NCBI RefSeq assembly: GCF_011758655.1
Contig: NZ_JAAMPA010000001.1
Span: forward strand, 1,426,001-1,490,000
Reading direction: 5' to 3'
DNA length: 64,000 nt
Origin: Modestobacter marinus
GTDB lineage: Bacteria > Actinomycetota > Actinomycetes > Mycobacteriales > Geodermatophilaceae
Under the pieces are notes generated by a model. That model saw only the letters and a list, made by a program, of their open reading frames with translations. It did not search any database and was not told the DNA's origin. Numbering within the stretch: the stretch's first letter is position 1; each line of letters opens with the position of its first letter. Shown in pieces: positions 17,734 to 28,295 of this stretch. A program made the translations under genes and the position numbers.

Positions 17734-20220
17734 GTGGAAGGTCTGGACGACATCGTCGAGGAGTTCCTCGTGGAGAGCCACGAGAACCTCGACCAGCTGG
17801 ACCAGGATCTGGTCGCCCTCGAGCAGGACCCCCGTTCACGGGACCGGCTCTCGAGCATCTTCCGGACCATCCACACGATCAAGGGCACCAGCGGCTTCCT
17901 CGCCTTCAACCGGCTGGAGGAGGTCGCGCACGTCGGGGAGAACCTGCTGTCCCGGCTGCGGGACGGCGCGCTGGAGCTGAACCCCACCCGCACCGACGCC
18001 CTGCTGCAGATGGTCGACACCATCCGCGCCCTGCTGGCCGCCATCGAGGCCTCCGGGGGCGAGGGCTCCGTCGTGGTCGCCGACACCGTCGCCACGCTCA
18101 GCGCCGTCCTGGAGGACACCCCGGCGGCCGCCGCGCCGGCCCCCGCCGAGGTGGCGGCGCCGGTCGAGGTCCCGGCCGAGGTCGCAGCGGCCCCCGCCGC
18201 GCCCGCTCCCGCTCCCGTCAAGCGCGCCGCCGCCAAGCGGGCACCGGCCAAGAAGGTCGCTCCGAAGACCCCCCGCGCCGCGAAGGCCGCGGCGCCGGCC
18301 GTCCCGAAGCCGGCCCCGGTGCCGGCCGCCGAGATGCTCCCGCCCGCCCCGCCCGCACCGGCTCCGGCCGTCGACGTCCCGCAGGAGGTCCCCATGGAGG
18401 TCCCGGTGGCCGAGTCCCCCACCCTCCCCCCGCCCGCGGCCGAGCCCGCTCCGGAGCCCGGCGAGGAGCGCGCCGGTGCCCAGCCGGGCCGCCGGGCCGT
18501 CGCCGACAGCACCATCCGCGTGGACGTCGACCTGCTCGACGCCCTGATGCTGCTGGTCGGCGAGCTGGTGCTCACCCGCAACCAGATCGTCCAGTACGTC
18601 GGCCGGCAGACCGACCAGGACCTGGTCCGGGCCTCCCAGCGGCTGAACCTGATCGCCAGCGAGCTGCAGGAGGGCGTCATGAAGACGCGCATGCAGCCGA
18701 TCGACCACATCTGGAGCAAGCTCCCCCGCGTCGTCCGTGACCTCGGGCTGCAGTGCGGCAAGTCGGTCCGCCTGGAGATGGAGGGCCGGGAGACCGAGCT
18801 GGACAAGACCCTGCTGGAGGCGGTCAAGGACCCGCTGACCCACCTGGTCCGCAACTCCGTCGACCACGGCGTCGAGCCGGTGGCGGCCCGCGCGGCGGCC
18901 GGCAAGCCGACCGAGGGCGTGCTGACCCTGCGGGCCCGGCACGAGAGCGGCCAGGTCGTCGTCGAGGTCGCCGACGACGGTGCCGGGATCGACCCGGCCA
19001 AGGTCGGGGCCAAGGCCGTCGAGCGCGGGCTGCTCACCCCGGACGCGCTCGCCCGGATGAGCCCGGCCGACGTCCTTCAGCTGATCTTCCTGCCCGGCTT
19101 CTCCACCGCCGCGGCGGTCACGAACGTCTCCGGCCGCGGGGTCGGGATGGACGTGGTCAAGACCAACATCGAGTCCATCGGCGGCACCATCGAGGTCGAG
19201 TCGGTGCCCGGGCGGGGCACCTGCACCCGGCTCCGCATCCCGCTGACCCTGGCGATCGTCCCGGCGCTGACCATCGAGTGCGCCGGCGACCGCTACGCCA
19301 TCCCGCAGATCAGCCTGCAGGAGCTCGTCGCCCTGGACGCCGAGAAGGCCGCGGCCGCCGTCGAGGAGGTCGGTGGGGCCTCGGTCTACCGGCTCCGCGG
19401 CGAGCTGCTCCCCCTGGTGCACCTCGCCGACGTCCTGGGCCTGCCCTCGGACCGGCACGACGGCCACGTCGTCATCGCCGTGCTCCGCTCGGAGGGCCGC
19501 CGGTTCGGGCTGGTCGTCGACCGGGTCATCAACACCGAGGAGATCGTCGTCAAGGCGGTCGGTGGCCAGATGAAGGCGATCGGGCTGTACTCCGGGGCCA
19601 CCGTCCTCGGGGACGGCGCCGTCGCGCTCATCCTCGACGTCCAGGCCCTCGCCCGCCGGGCGCTGCGCGCCGAGACCGCGGAGCGCCAGGAGGCCCGGGT
19701 GGCCGCCAGCGTCAGCACCGCCGTCCAGGAGCGGCAGCGGATGCTGCTCGCCGCCATCGGGGGCGGCCGGCGGGTCGCCATCCCGCTGGACACCGTCACC
19801 CGCCTGGAGCAGGTGCGCAGCGAGACCGTCGAGCGGGTGGGTTCCCGGGAGGTGGTCCAGTACCGCGGCGCGATCCTGCCGATCGTCCGGCTGGACCGGC
19901 ACCTGGGCGCCTTCGGCGACGCCGAGCGGGAGACGCTCGAGGTCATCGTCTACGCCGACCACGGGCGCAGCGTGGCGATCGTCGTCGAGGAGATCCTCGA
20001 CATCGTCGACGGCGAGGCCTCGGTGCACAGCGACATCGACGACCTCGGCCTGCTCGGCTCGGCCGTCATCGGTGACCGCGTGACCGAGCTGCTCGACGTC
20101 CGGGCGGCCATCCTCGCCGCCGACCCGGCCTTCTACACGACGCCCCCTGCCGGGTTCCCCTCCCCCGGCGCCTTCGACCTCGACGGCGCCGGTTCCCCCG
20201 CCCCCCTGATGGAGGTCTGA
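17734..20220 (+). CDS. cheA: Chemotaxis histidine kinase CheA
   Basis: An 828-residue CheA. The Hpt domain (about 1-110) has the phospho-accepting His47 in RTIHTIKGTSGF. It is followed by about 130 residues of Ala-, Pro- and Lys-rich linker with no recognisable P2 (CheY-docking) domain. The P3 dimerisation domain begins near 258, the ATPase N box is LVRNSVDHGVE (about 371), and ATP-lid glycines lie in SGRGVGMDVVK. Two CheW-like P5 domains follow, at about 506-650 and 668-815. I chose GTG 17734, which follows an AAGGGGAAGAGG ribosome site. CheW follows one base after the stop. Confidence 0.93.
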   Translation: MEGLDDIVEEFLVESHENLDQLDQDLVALEQDPRSRDRLSSIFRTIHTIKGTSGFLAFNRLEEVAHVGENLLSRLRDGALELNPTRTDALLQMVDTIRALLAAIEASGGEGSVVVADTVATLSAVLEDTPAAAAPAPAEVAAPVEVPAEVAAAPAAPAPAPVKRAAAKRAPAKKVAPKTPRAAKAAAPAVPKPAPVPAAEMLPPAPPAPAPAVDVPQEVPMEVPVAESPTLPPPAAEPAPEPGEERAGAQPGRRAVADSTIRVDVDLLDALMLLVGELVLTRNQIVQYVGRQTDQDLVRASQRLNLIASELQEGVMKTRMQPIDHIWSKLPRVVRDLGLQCGKSVRLEMEGRETELDKTLLEAVKDPLTHLVRNSVDHGVEPVAARAAAGKPTEGVLTLRARHESGQVVVEVADDGAGIDPAKVGAKAVERGLLTPDALARMSPADVLQLIFLPGFSTAAAVTNVSGRGVGMDVVKTNIESIGGTIEVESVPGRGTCTRLRIPLTLAIVPALTIECAGDRYAIPQISLQELVALDAEKAAAAVEEVGGASVYRLRGELLPLVHLADVLGLPSDRHDGHVVIAVLRSEGRRFGLVVDRVINTEEIVVKAVGGQMKAIGLYSGATVLGDGAVALILDVQALARRALRAETAERQEARVAASVSTAVQERQRMLLAAIGGGRRVAIPLDTVTRLEQVRSETVERVGSREVVQYRGAILPIVRLDRHLGAFGDAERETLEVIVYADHGRSVAIVVEEILDIVDGEASVHSDIDDLGLLGSAVIGDRVTELLDVRAAILAADPAFYTTPPAGFPSPGAFDLDGAGSPAPLMEV

Positions 20221-20221
20221 C

Positions 20222-20674
20222 ATGAGCACCGCCACCGAGGCCCGCAGCGTGCCGGCCACCAGCCAGCTGGCCACCTTCTGGCTGGACGGCGACCTCTACG
20301 GCGTGGAGGTCGAGCACGTCCAGGAGGTGCTGCGCAGCCAGAGCATCACCCGGGTGCCGCTGGCCCCGCCGGCCGTGGCCGGGCTGATCAACCTCCGCGG
20401 CCAGGTCGTCACCGCGATCGAGCTGCGGGAGCGGCTCGGCCGCCCGGCCCGGCCCGAGGGCACCGAGGCCGTCGTGATCGTCGTCCGGCTGCACGGCGAG
20501 GCGGTCAGCCTGCTGGTCGACAGCATCGCCGACGTCGTGGACGTCGACGTCCGCGACTTCGAGGCCCCGCCGGACACGCTCGACGGCGCGGCCCGCGAGC
20601 TGATCCGCGGCGCCTACAAGCTCTCCGGCCAGCTGCTCCTCGCCCTCGACGTGAACCGCGCCGTCGGCAGCTGA
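20222..20674 (+). CDS. cheW: Chemotaxis coupling protein CheW
   Basis: A 150-residue CheW that couples receptors to CheA. It has the SH3-like double-barrel pattern with GVEVEHVQEVLR, VAGLINLRGQVVTAIELRERLG and VSLLVDSIADVVDV. The ATG lies one base past the cheA stop and is preceded by GGAGGT, so the two are co-translated. A GC-rich hairpin at about 20682-20726 separates it from mcp1. Confidence 0.93.
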   Translation: MSTATEARSVPATSQLATFWLDGDLYGVEVEHVQEVLRSQSITRVPLAPPAVAGLINLRGQVVTAIELRERLGRPARPEGTEAVVIVVRLHGEAVSLLVDSIADVVDVDVRDFEAPPDTLDGAARELIRGAYKLSGQLLLALDVNRAVGS

Positions 20675-20681
20675 CGCAGGA

Positions 20682-20726
20682 CCCCGCTGCTCCCCCGCGC
20701 CGCAGGCGCGCGGGGAGGAGCGGGAC
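20682..20726. terminator. GC-rich hairpin after cheW
   Basis: Arms of about 20 bases pair imperfectly around a short loop near 20702-20704. There is no T tract. It may end the cheAW message or attenuate read-through into mcp1, which starts about 60 bases further on. Confidence 0.5.
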
Positions 20727-20782
20727 CCCGATCCACCCCGACCCCCTCCCACCCGATCCACTCCCTTCCTTGGAGAAAGACC

Positions 20783-22390
20783 ATGAGCACCACAGCTCTC
20801 CCCTCTCGGCGGCTCGGGTGGTTCGCCGACCGACCGATCGGCGTCAAGATCGGGGCGGTCATCGCCCTGCTCGCCCTCGTCGTCCTCGGCACGAACGCCC
20901 TGGCGATCGGCCGGATCAACGAGATGCGTGACGGCCAGCAGGCCATCTACACCGAGAACCTGAAGCCGCTCAACTCCCTCTCCGCGGTCCAGCGGGCCAC
21001 CGCGGCGCACCGCGCCCGCGTGCTCGAGTACGCCTTCTCCGACCCGGCCCGCCAGCAGGAGCTGATCGGGCAGATGGAGGAGAAGCAGGCCGACGTCGAG
21101 GCCGGCCTCACCGAGTACGAGCCCTACGTCGTCGACCAGGCCGCGATGGACAAGTACCTGGACGCCCGGGCCGCGCTGCTCCAGCTGCTGACCACGACCG
21201 CCTTCCCGCTCGGCGCCTCGGGCGACGTCGCCGGCTACGCGCAGCTGGTCAGGGAGACCATGCAGCCGTACTTCGACGACATCGCCGACGGCCTGGAAGA
21301 GGAGGGCATCGCCCAGTCCGAGCAGGCATCGGCGCGCAACGCCGCCGCCGCCGACCGGGCGAGCGACTCGGTCACGCTGCTGCTCACCGTCTCGATCGTC
21401 TCGATCGTCGTCGCCGCCGCCCTCGCGTTCCTGGTGGTCCGCCGGATCCTCGCGACGGTCGGCTCCGTGCAGCGCTCGGCCCAGGCGATGGCCGAGGGTG
21501 ACCTGACCGTCCGCCCGGAGGTCCGGGACCGGGACGAGATCGGTCAGATGGCCGACTCGCTGGCCGCCGCCCAGGACAACCTGCGCTCGGTGATGGCTGC
21601 GGTCGTCGCCTCCTCCGACGCGGTGGCGGCGGCGTCGGAGGAGCTGTCGGCGTCCTCGGCGCAGATCTCCTCCTCGGCGGAGGAGACCTCGGCGCAGTCC
21701 GGGGTGGTCTCGGCGGCGGCGGAGGAGGTCAGCCGGAACGTGGCGACGGTGGCTGCGGGTGCGGAGCAGATGGGGGCCTCGATCCGGGAGATCAGCCAGA
21801 ACGCGAACGAGGCGGCGCGGGTGGCGGCGCAGGCGGTGACGGAGGCGGAGACGACGAACGCCACGGTGCTGAAGCTGGGTGACTCCTCGCGGGAGATCGG
21901 CAACGTGATCAAGGTGATCACCTCGATCGCGGAGCAGACGAACCTGCTGGCGCTCAACGCCACGATCGAGGCCGCCCGTGCTGGTGAGGCGGGCAAGGGC
22001 TTCGCGGTGGTGGCCAACGAGGTGAAGGAGCTGGCGCAGGAGACCGCGCGGGCCACGGAGGACATCGCCCGTCGGGTGGAGGCGATCCAGGGCGACACCT
22101 CGGGTGCGGTGTCGGCGATCGGTCGGATCAGCGAGATCATCGGGTCGATCAACGACTTCCAGCTGACCATCGCTTCTGCGGTGGAGGAGCAGACGGCGAC
22201 GACGAACGAGATGTCGCGGTCGGTGCAGGAGGCCGCCGGCGGCTCCACGGAGATCGCCACGAACATCACCGGGGTCTCCACCGCCGCCTCCTCGACCACG
22301 CAGGCGCTGGGGCAGACCCGGCAGGCCGTGGACGAGCTGTCCCGGATGGCCAGCGACCTGCGCACCTCGGTGGCCCGCTTCAGCTACTGA
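20783..22390 (+). CDS. Methyl-accepting chemotaxis protein 1
   Basis: A 535-residue chemoreceptor. TM1 lies at about residues 22-44 and TM2 at about 194-216, enclosing an extracellular helical domain of about 150 residues of four-helix-bundle type. A HAMP domain follows ([22 protein letters not shown]), then the cytoplasmic signalling coiled coil with the tip [19 protein letters not shown]. The C-terminus ends ...SVARFSY and has no NWETF-like tether for CheR or CheB. The last 780 bp are nearly identical to those of the three following receptors. A TTGGAG ribosome site precedes ATG 20783. Confidence 0.93.
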   Translation: MSTTALPSRRLGWFADRPIGVKIGAVIALLALVVLGTNALAIGRINEMRDGQQAIYTENLKPLNSLSAVQRATAAHRARVLEYAFSDPARQQELIGQMEEKQADVEAGLTEYEPYVVDQAAMDKYLDARAALLQLLTTTAFPLGASGDVAGYAQLVRETMQPYFDDIADGLEEEGIAQSEQASARNAAAADRASDSVTLLLTVSIVSIVVAAALAFLVVRRILATVGSVQRSAQAMAEGDLTVRPEVRDRDEIGQMADSLAAAQDNLRSVMAAVVASSDAVAAASEELSASSAQISSSAEETSAQSGVVSAAAEEVSRNVATVAAGAEQMGASIREISQNANEAARVAAQAVTEAETTNATVLKLGDSSREIGNVIKVITSIAEQTNLLALNATIEAARAGEAGKGFAVVANEVKELAQETARATEDIARRVEAIQGDTSGAVSAIGRISEIIGSINDFQLTIASAVEEQTATTNEMSRSVQEAAGGSTEIATNITGVSTAASSTTQALGQTRQAVDELSRMASDLRTSVARFSY

Positions 22391-22745
22391 GAGAACCGAA
22401 CGGCTCCCGCGGCCGCTGTCTCGCCCCCTTCCCCGGGCGAGGCGGCGGCCGCGGTCTTTTCGTGTGCCATTCCTGCGCGAGTCGACAAAGTGCTCCCCGA
22501 CAGTGCTGGCCGACCATTCTCGTCGCCGTCCACGACACGCAGGGCACATCGGTACCAGCCATTACCGGATCCCCCACCATGGCCCGCGAACCACCCTCGG
22601 GAAATGCCAGGACGTCGACGTCCCGGGCTCCCGGGACGTGGTCCTCGCCGGCCCGGAGAGCGCAGCCGCTCTCTGGAACGGGTGCACTCGTCCCCCGCTG
22701 CGGCAGTCCCGTGCGCCGCCGCCCGTTCCGACCAGGAGACCCGCC
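22391..22745 (+). other. Leader of mcp2
   Basis: After the mcp1 terminator, about 285 bases hold no supported gene. A 23-base block at 22560-22582 (CATTACCG...CATGG) matches the mcp3 leader at 17 of 23 positions with the same spacing. A GTCGACAAAG box lies near 22482. The leader looks homologous to that of mcp3, so duplication may have included regulatory DNA. Confidence 0.4.
22407..22460 (+). terminator. Intrinsic terminator after mcp1
   Basis: The 20-base arms (22407-22426 and 22435-22454) pair with two G-U-type positions around an 8-base loop and are followed by TCTTTT at 22455-22460. This is the only hairpin in the cluster with a T tract, so it is the clearest factor-independent terminator in the window. 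Confidence 0.85.
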
Positions 22746-24341
22746 ATGCGCTCCCCCACCTCCACCGGCCCGTCGGGCTGGTTCGCCGACCGCCGGCTCG
22801 CCGTGAAGTTCGGCATCATGATCGGCGTCGTCGTCCTGGCCTTCGCCGGGCTGCTGACGGCCACGATGGCCTCGAACGCCACCGTCCGGGACGCCAACCA
22901 CCGGCTGGTCCAGCTCGACGAGGCGGCCGAGCTGGTGCTGCAGCTGGACACCCGGGCCAGTGAGCTGAAGGTCGACGGTCTCAAGGCGCTGGTGAGCCCC
23001 ACCCCGACCGACCAGCTGGTCGACGTGGCCGACGACATCGCGACGTCGGAGGCCCTGCTGGCCCAGCTCCGGGAGGTCCCCCTCACCGGCGACAGCGCCG
23101 CGGCGGCGGAGGCGGTGCAGACCACGTTCGGCGACTACCAGCAGGCGCTGGCGTCCTTCGTGGAGGCAGCCGTCGCCGACCAGGTCGGCATGCGGGCGCG
23201 GTTCGAGGAGATCCAGGCTGCCAACGACCTCACCGACGGGGCGGTCGGGGCGGCCAAGGACGCGCTGGCGGCGGAGTCGGAGGCCGCGGAGGCCGAGCTG
23301 GACGCGTCGATCACCCAGGCGGACTGGACCAGCGGCATCGTCGCGGCCGCCGGCGTGGTGGCCATCCTGGTCATCTGCCTGCTCACCCAGCGAGCGCTGA
23401 CCCGGCCGTTGCGGCGGGTGCAGGCCTCGCTGGAGGCGATGGCGACCGGTGACCTGACGGTCGAGACGGGGATCGTGGCCCGGGACGAGGTCGGTGAGAT
23501 GGCGGTCGCGCTGGGGACCGCCCAGGAGCACCTGCGCGCGGTGATCGCCTCGGTGGCGGCCTCCTCGGACGCGGTGGCGGCGGCGTCGGAGGAGCTGTCG
23601 GCGTCGTCGGCGCAGATCTCCTCCTCGGCGGAGGAGACCTCGGCGCAGTCGGGTGTGGTGTCGGCGGCGGCGGAGGAGGTGTCGCGGAACGTGGCCACGG
23701 TGGCGGCCGGTGCGGAGCAGATGGGTGCCTCGATCCGGGAGATCAGCCAGAACGCGAACGAGGCGGCGCGGGTGGCCGCGCAGGCGGTGAGCGAGGCGGA
23801 GGCCACCACGCGGACCATCACCCAGCTGGGCACCTCCTCGCAGGAGATCGGTGCGGTGGTGAAGGCGATCACCTCGATCGCGGAGCAGACGAACCTGCTG
23901 GCGCTCAACGCCACGATCGAGGCCGCGCGGGCCGGTGAGGCCGGGAAGGGCTTCGCGGTGGTGGCCAACGAGGTGAAGGAGCTGGCGCAGGAGACCGCGC
24001 GGGCCACGGAGGACATCGCCCGTCGGGTGGAGGCGATCCAGGGCGACACCTCGGGTGCGGTGTCGGCGATCGGTCGGATCAGCGAGATCATCGGGTCGAT
24101 CAATGACTTCCAGCTGACCATCGCCTCTGCGGTGGAGGAGCAGACGGCCACGACGAACGAGATGTCGCGGTCGGTGCAGGAGGCCGCCGGCGGGTCCACG
24201 GAGATCGCCACGAACATCACCGGGGTCTCCACCGCGGCGTCCTCGACCACGCAGGCGCTGGGGCAGACCCGGCAGGCCGTGGACGAGCTGTCCCGGATGG
24301 CCAGCGACCTGCGGGGGAGCGTGGCCCGCTTCACCTGGTGA
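22746..24341 (+). CDS. Methyl-accepting chemotaxis protein 2
   Basis: A 531-residue chemoreceptor. TM1 lies at about residues 21-43 and TM2 at about 195-217, around a mostly helical extracellular domain unrelated by eye to the sensor of mcp1 beyond its four-helix character. HAMP ([24 protein letters not shown]) and the shared signalling module follow, ending ...SVARFTW. I chose ATG 22746, after a GGAGAC ribosome site; the frame is open further upstream but that part is low complexity and unlike receptors. Confidence 0.93.
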   Translation: MRSPTSTGPSGWFADRRLAVKFGIMIGVVVLAFAGLLTATMASNATVRDANHRLVQLDEAAELVLQLDTRASELKVDGLKALVSPTPTDQLVDVADDIATSEALLAQLREVPLTGDSAAAAEAVQTTFGDYQQALASFVEAAVADQVGMRARFEEIQAANDLTDGAVGAAKDALAAESEAAEAELDASITQADWTSGIVAAAGVVAILVICLLTQRALTRPLRRVQASLEAMATGDLTVETGIVARDEVGEMAVALGTAQEHLRAVIASVAASSDAVAAASEELSASSAQISSSAEETSAQSGVVSAAAEEVSRNVATVAAGAEQMGASIREISQNANEAARVAAQAVSEAEATTRTITQLGTSSQEIGAVVKAITSIAEQTNLLALNATIEAARAGEAGKGFAVVANEVKELAQETARATEDIARRVEAIQGDTSGAVSAIGRISEIIGSINDFQLTIASAVEEQTATTNEMSRSVQEAAGGSTEIATNITGVSTAASSTTQALGQTRQAVDELSRMASDLRGSVARFTW

Positions 24342-24679
24342 CGTCATCCGCTCCCACGGCCGGCACCTCCCGCCAGCGGGGGTGCCGGCCGTCGTCGTCC
24401 CCGGCGCCGGGAGCACCTCGATGACCGCTCGAGGACGTCGACGCGGGGACGTCCGCCGTCCGTGGCCTGCTCTTCCCTGACCATTCCGAGAATGTCGACA
24501 TGACCATTCCACGAGCCGGTCATCGTGCTTTGTCCACGCAGCGGCATGCGACACGCTGCACTCGTGACACTCCGCATTACCGATTCGTTCATCATGGTCC
24601 TGACTCGCCGATCGCGGACGAATTCCGCCGGCTGAGGAAGTGCGGCCCCACCCCACCTGCAAGCACCCCAGGAGAGAAC
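24342..24679 (+). other. Leader of mcp3
   Basis: This 338-base gap contains the mcp2 hairpin and then a leader. TGTCGACATG at about 24492, followed by CATTCC, also occurs in the cheA leader. The block at 24575-24597 matches the mcp2 leader. It is locally less GC rich than the coding DNA, as expected for a promoter region. I see no gene in it. Confidence 0.4.
24356..24392. terminator. Hairpin after mcp2
   Basis: A perfect 12-base stem (ACGGCCGGCACC paired with GGTGCCGGCCGT) encloses a loop that can extend the stem with CCCGC and GCGGG. It begins 15 bases after the stop and lacks a T tract. Confidence 0.65.
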
Positions 24680-26287
24680 ATGTCCGTCAGCCCGTTGGCC
24701 CGCTCCGGTTCGTGGTGGGGCAACCGCACCGTCAGGACGAAGATCCTGGCCACCGTCGGGGTGGCCGGCGTCGTCGCGGCCGGGATCGGTGTCATGGGGC
24801 TGGACGCGCTGGGCGTCAGCGACGAATCGGCGCAGGCGCTCTACGGGGACAACCTGATCGGCGTCGTCGCCGCCACCGACCTGGACGCGCTGGTGGCGGA
24901 CATGCGGGTGAACACCCGGGACGTCATCCTCAGCAGCGATCCGACCAAGGCCATCGCCGCCGTCGAGGGCCTGGGCGAGGAGTTCGGCACCGTCCTCGAT
25001 GCCTACCGCACGGGCACCGCCCAGCCGGCGAAGCTGGCCGTCGTCGACGAGATCGAGGCGGGGATGGCGCAGTACCTCGACCTCCAGCGCTCGGTGCTCG
25101 GGCCGCTGGCCCGTGAGCGCGACTACGCGGCGTGGGGAGCGGCAAACTCGGCCCAGGTCGCGCCGGTCGTCGAGCAGGTGCGGGAGGACATCGCGACGCT
25201 GCGGGACCTGGAGTCTGCGCAGGCGGAGGCCGCCGCGACGGGGATCCACGAGGAGTACCTGTCCCAGCGGACCACCGCGATCGTCCTGATCGTCGCCGGC
25301 GTCGGCCTCGCGCTCGCCCTGGGCTGGTTCGTGGCCTCGGGGATCGCCCGCGCCACGGGACGGGTGAAGGACGTGGCCCAGGGCCTGGCCGAGGGGGACC
25401 TGACCCGGACCAGCGGGCTGACCACCCAGGACGAGCTGGGCCAGATGGGCCAGGCGCTCGACGCGGCCGTGACCGAGCTGCGCGGGGTGATGGCGTCGGT
25501 GGTGGCGTCCTCGGACGCGGTGGCGGCGGCGTCGGAGGAGCTGTCGGCGTCCTCGGCGCAGATCTCGTCGTCGGCGGAGGAGACCTCGGCGCAGTCCGGG
25601 GTGGTCTCGGCGGCGGCGGAGGAGGTCAGCCGGAACGTGGCGACGGTGGCTGCGGGTGCGGAGCAGATGGGGGCCTCGATCCGGGAGATCTCCCAGAACG
25701 CGAACGAGGCTGCGCGGGTGGCGGCGCAGGCGGTGACGGAGGCGGAGACGACGAACGCCACGGTGCTGAAGCTGGGTGACTCCTCGCGGGAGATCGGCAA
25801 CGTGATCAAGGTGATCACCTCGATCGCGGAGCAGACGAACCTGCTGGCGCTCAACGCCACGATCGAGGCCGCCCGTGCTGGTGAGGCGGGCAAGGGCTTC
25901 GCGGTGGTGGCCAACGAGGTGAAGGAGCTGGCGCAGGAGACCGCCCGGGCGACGGAGGACATCGCCCGTCGGGTGGAGGCGATCCAGGGCGACACCTCGG
26001 GTGCCGTGTCGGCGATCGGTCGGATCAGCGAGATCATCGGGTCGATCAACGACTTCCAGCTGACCATCGCCTCTGCGGTGGAGGAGCAGACGGCGACGAC
26101 GAACGAGATGTCGCGGTCGGTGCAGGAGGCCGCCGGCGGCTCCACGGAGATCGCCACGAACATCACCGGGGTCTCCACCGCCGCCTCCTCGACCACGCAG
26201 GCGCTGGGGCAGACCCGGCAGGCCGTGGACGAGCTGTCCCGGATGGCCAGCGACCTGCGGGGGAGCGTGGCCCGCTTCACCTACTGA
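24680..26287 (+). CDS. Methyl-accepting chemotaxis protein 3
   Basis: A 535-residue chemoreceptor with TM1 at about 21-43 and TM2 at about 195-216. The extracellular part resembles a four-helix-bundle MCP sensor ([15 protein letters not shown], then [12 protein letters not shown] helices). The HAMP domain contains [20 protein letters not shown]. The signalling module is almost identical to those of the neighbours and ends ...SVARFTY. ATG 24680 follows AGGAGAG. The preceding 340 bases hold a leader and the mcp2 terminator, so it is probably its own transcription unit. Confidence 0.93.
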   Translation: MSVSPLARSGSWWGNRTVRTKILATVGVAGVVAAGIGVMGLDALGVSDESAQALYGDNLIGVVAATDLDALVADMRVNTRDVILSSDPTKAIAAVEGLGEEFGTVLDAYRTGTAQPAKLAVVDEIEAGMAQYLDLQRSVLGPLARERDYAAWGAANSAQVAPVVEQVREDIATLRDLESAQAEAAATGIHEEYLSQRTTAIVLIVAGVGLALALGWFVASGIARATGRVKDVAQGLAEGDLTRTSGLTTQDELGQMGQALDAAVTELRGVMASVVASSDAVAAASEELSASSAQISSSAEETSAQSGVVSAAAEEVSRNVATVAAGAEQMGASIREISQNANEAARVAAQAVTEAETTNATVLKLGDSSREIGNVIKVITSIAEQTNLLALNATIEAARAGEAGKGFAVVANEVKELAQETARATEDIARRVEAIQGDTSGAVSAIGRISEIIGSINDFQLTIASAVEEQTATTNEMSRSVQEAAGGSTEIATNITGVSTAASSTTQALGQTRQAVDELSRMASDLRGSVARFTY

Positions 26288-26596
26288 GCGGCACCGGCAC
26301 CGCACAGCAGGGCCGCACGGACCTCGGGTCCGTGCGGCCCTGCCGCGTTCCCGGCACCGGTCACCCGCGCGGGATGTCGACTCGTCGCCCGCCGGCACCG
26401 GTCACCGGTCTTTCTGCTGGTCAGCGTCGCGACACGCCCACTGGTTCGACGGCCGCCCCGGTCTGCTGCCCGACGATCTCCCGGACGAGACCGAGTCACA
26501 CCCGCCCCACGGCCCCCACCCGTGACCGGGCCGCTCGTGCCGGCCGACCTGTCCCAGCACCTCCTGCACCACCGGACGAAACGGATGTACGGATCG
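26288..26596 (+). other. Leader of mcp4
   Basis: After the mcp3 hairpin, about 250 bases show no supported gene. A GTCGAC box lies near 26376. The CATTACCG block of the mcp2 and mcp3 leaders is not present. No convincing sigma factor site is visible. Confidence 0.35.
26307..26343. terminator. Hairpin after mcp3
   Basis: A perfect 17-base stem closes a 3-base loop (TCG at 26324-26326). It lies 20 bases after the mcp3 stop. No T tract follows. Confidence 0.75.
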
Positions 26597-28231
26597 ATGA
26601 GCGCCCACTCGAGGACACCTGCGAACACGCGCAGCTGGCTGCGCAACCGGGGCATCAGGACCCGCGTCTTCACCCTGAGCGCCGTCCTGCTGATCGGCCT
26701 GGCGGCCGTCGCGATCACCGGGATCGCCGGATCGGCCCGGGTGGGGGATCTCAACGACCGGGCGACGGCCGCCGTGGGCGTCCAGCGTGCCGTCGAGGAC
26801 GCCCGGTACGACCTCCTGTGGGCGGCCAACTGGCAGAACATCACCGCCTGGCGCGCCCGGGTCGACGGCGGCGCCGTCGCTGCTGCCCCCGACGGGGACA
26901 ACGTGCCCAACTACGAGGACGGCGCCACCGGGTTCGAGGAGCTCTTCGCCCTCGACCGTGACCTGCTGGACGACGAGGCCCGCGTCAGCCTGGACACGAT
27001 CCAGGAGAACTGGACGGCGATGAGCGCCTTCAACGACCAGATCTTCGCGCTCTGGGCGCAGGGGCGCCTCGACGAGGGGGACGCGGTCTCGACCGGGGAC
27101 AAGTGGGACGTCTTCTACGTGCTCGACCAGGCGATGACCGAGCTGGTCGGCTCCGTGGACGCCCGGGTGGCGGAGACGCGCGCCGAGGCGCAGGCGGCCG
27201 AGTCGGCGATGGTCCGCGACATGGTGCTGGTGGCGCTCGCGTCGGTGCTGCTCGGGGCCGGCCTGTCCTTCGTGGTGTCCGGCGGCATCGTCCGCGGCGT
27301 CCGGGAGATCCAGACCGCACTGGAGCGGCTGGCCGGGCGTGACCTCACCGTGCGGCTGCCCGTCCGCGGTCGGGACGAGATGGGGCAGATGTCCGCGGCG
27401 CTGAACACGGCCGCGCAGACGATGGCCGACACGGTCGCCGAGATCGTCGCGTCCGCTGATGCGGTGGCGGCCTCGTCGGAGGAGCTCTCGGCGTCCTCGG
27501 CGCAGATCTCCTCCTCGGCGGAGGAGACCTCGGCCCAGTCGGGTGTGGTGTCGGCGGCCGCTGAGGAGGTGTCCCGGAACGTGGCGACGGTGGCTGCGGG
27601 TGCCGAGCAGATGGGGGCGTCGATCCGGGAGATCTCCCAGAACGCGAACGAGGCGGCGCGGGTGGCGGCCTCGGCCGTGACGGAGGCGAAGACGACGACG
27701 GCGACGATCACGGAGCTCGGCATCTCCTCCAAGGAGATCGGCGCGGTGGTGAAGACGATCACGAGCATCGCCGAGCAGACGAACCTGCTGGCGCTGAACG
27801 CCACGATCGAGGCCGCGCGGGCCGGTGAGGCGGGGAAGGGCTTCGCGGTGGTGGCCAACGAGGTGAAGGAGCTGGCGCAGGAGACGGCGCGGGCGACGGA
27901 GGACATCGCCCGTCGGGTGGAGGCCATCCAGGGGGACACCGCGAAGGCGATCGAGGCGATCGGTGGGATCAGCGAGGTGATCGGGTCGATCAACGACTTC
28001 CAGCTGACCATCGCCAGTGCGGTGGAGGAGCAGACGGCCACGACGAATGAGATGTCGCGGTCGGTGCAGGAGGCCGCCGGCGGGTCGACGGAGATCGCCA
28101 CGAACATCACCGGGGTCTCCACCGCCGCCTCCTCGACCACGCAGGCGCTGGGGCAGACCCGGCAGGCCGTGGACGAGCTGTCCCGGATGGCCAGCGACCT
28201 GCGGGGGAGCGTGGCCCGCTTCACCTACTGA
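26597..28231 (+). CDS. Methyl-accepting chemotaxis protein 4
   Basis: A chemoreceptor of 544 residues from ATG 26597 (or 548 from ATG 26585; neither has a strong ribosome site). TM1 lies at about 22-44 and TM2 at about 208-230. The extracellular domain is the most divergent of the four and has an unusual Trp-rich start ([22 protein letters not shown]). HAMP and the shared 780-bp signalling module follow, but this copy differs at more positions than the others (for example AAASEE becomes AASSEE, and [18 protein letters not shown]). Confidence 0.92.
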   Translation: MSAHSRTPANTRSWLRNRGIRTRVFTLSAVLLIGLAAVAITGIAGSARVGDLNDRATAAVGVQRAVEDARYDLLWAANWQNITAWRARVDGGAVAAAPDGDNVPNYEDGATGFEELFALDRDLLDDEARVSLDTIQENWTAMSAFNDQIFALWAQGRLDEGDAVSTGDKWDVFYVLDQAMTELVGSVDARVAETRAEAQAAESAMVRDMVLVALASVLLGAGLSFVVSGGIVRGVREIQTALERLAGRDLTVRLPVRGRDEMGQMSAALNTAAQTMADTVAEIVASADAVAASSEELSASSAQISSSAEETSAQSGVVSAAAEEVSRNVATVAAGAEQMGASIREISQNANEAARVAASAVTEAKTTTATITELGISSKEIGAVVKTITSIAEQTNLLALNATIEAARAGEAGKGFAVVANEVKELAQETARATEDIARRVEAIQGDTAKAIEAIGGISEVIGSINDFQLTIASAVEEQTATTNEMSRSVQEAAGGSTEIATNITGVSTAASSTTQALGQTRQAVDELSRMASDLRGSVARFTY

Positions 28232-28295
28232 GCCCGCTGTCCCTACCGAGTGACGTGTTTGAACGGTCTGTGATGGGGCACTGACCGTCAGGCAG

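Noticed and set aside
22464-22745. A longer N-terminus for mcp2 from the open frame upstream
   Set aside because: The extra residues are Arg/Pro-rich, have no ribosome site and would place about 90 residues before TM1. ATG 22746 aligns with the N-termini of the sister receptors.
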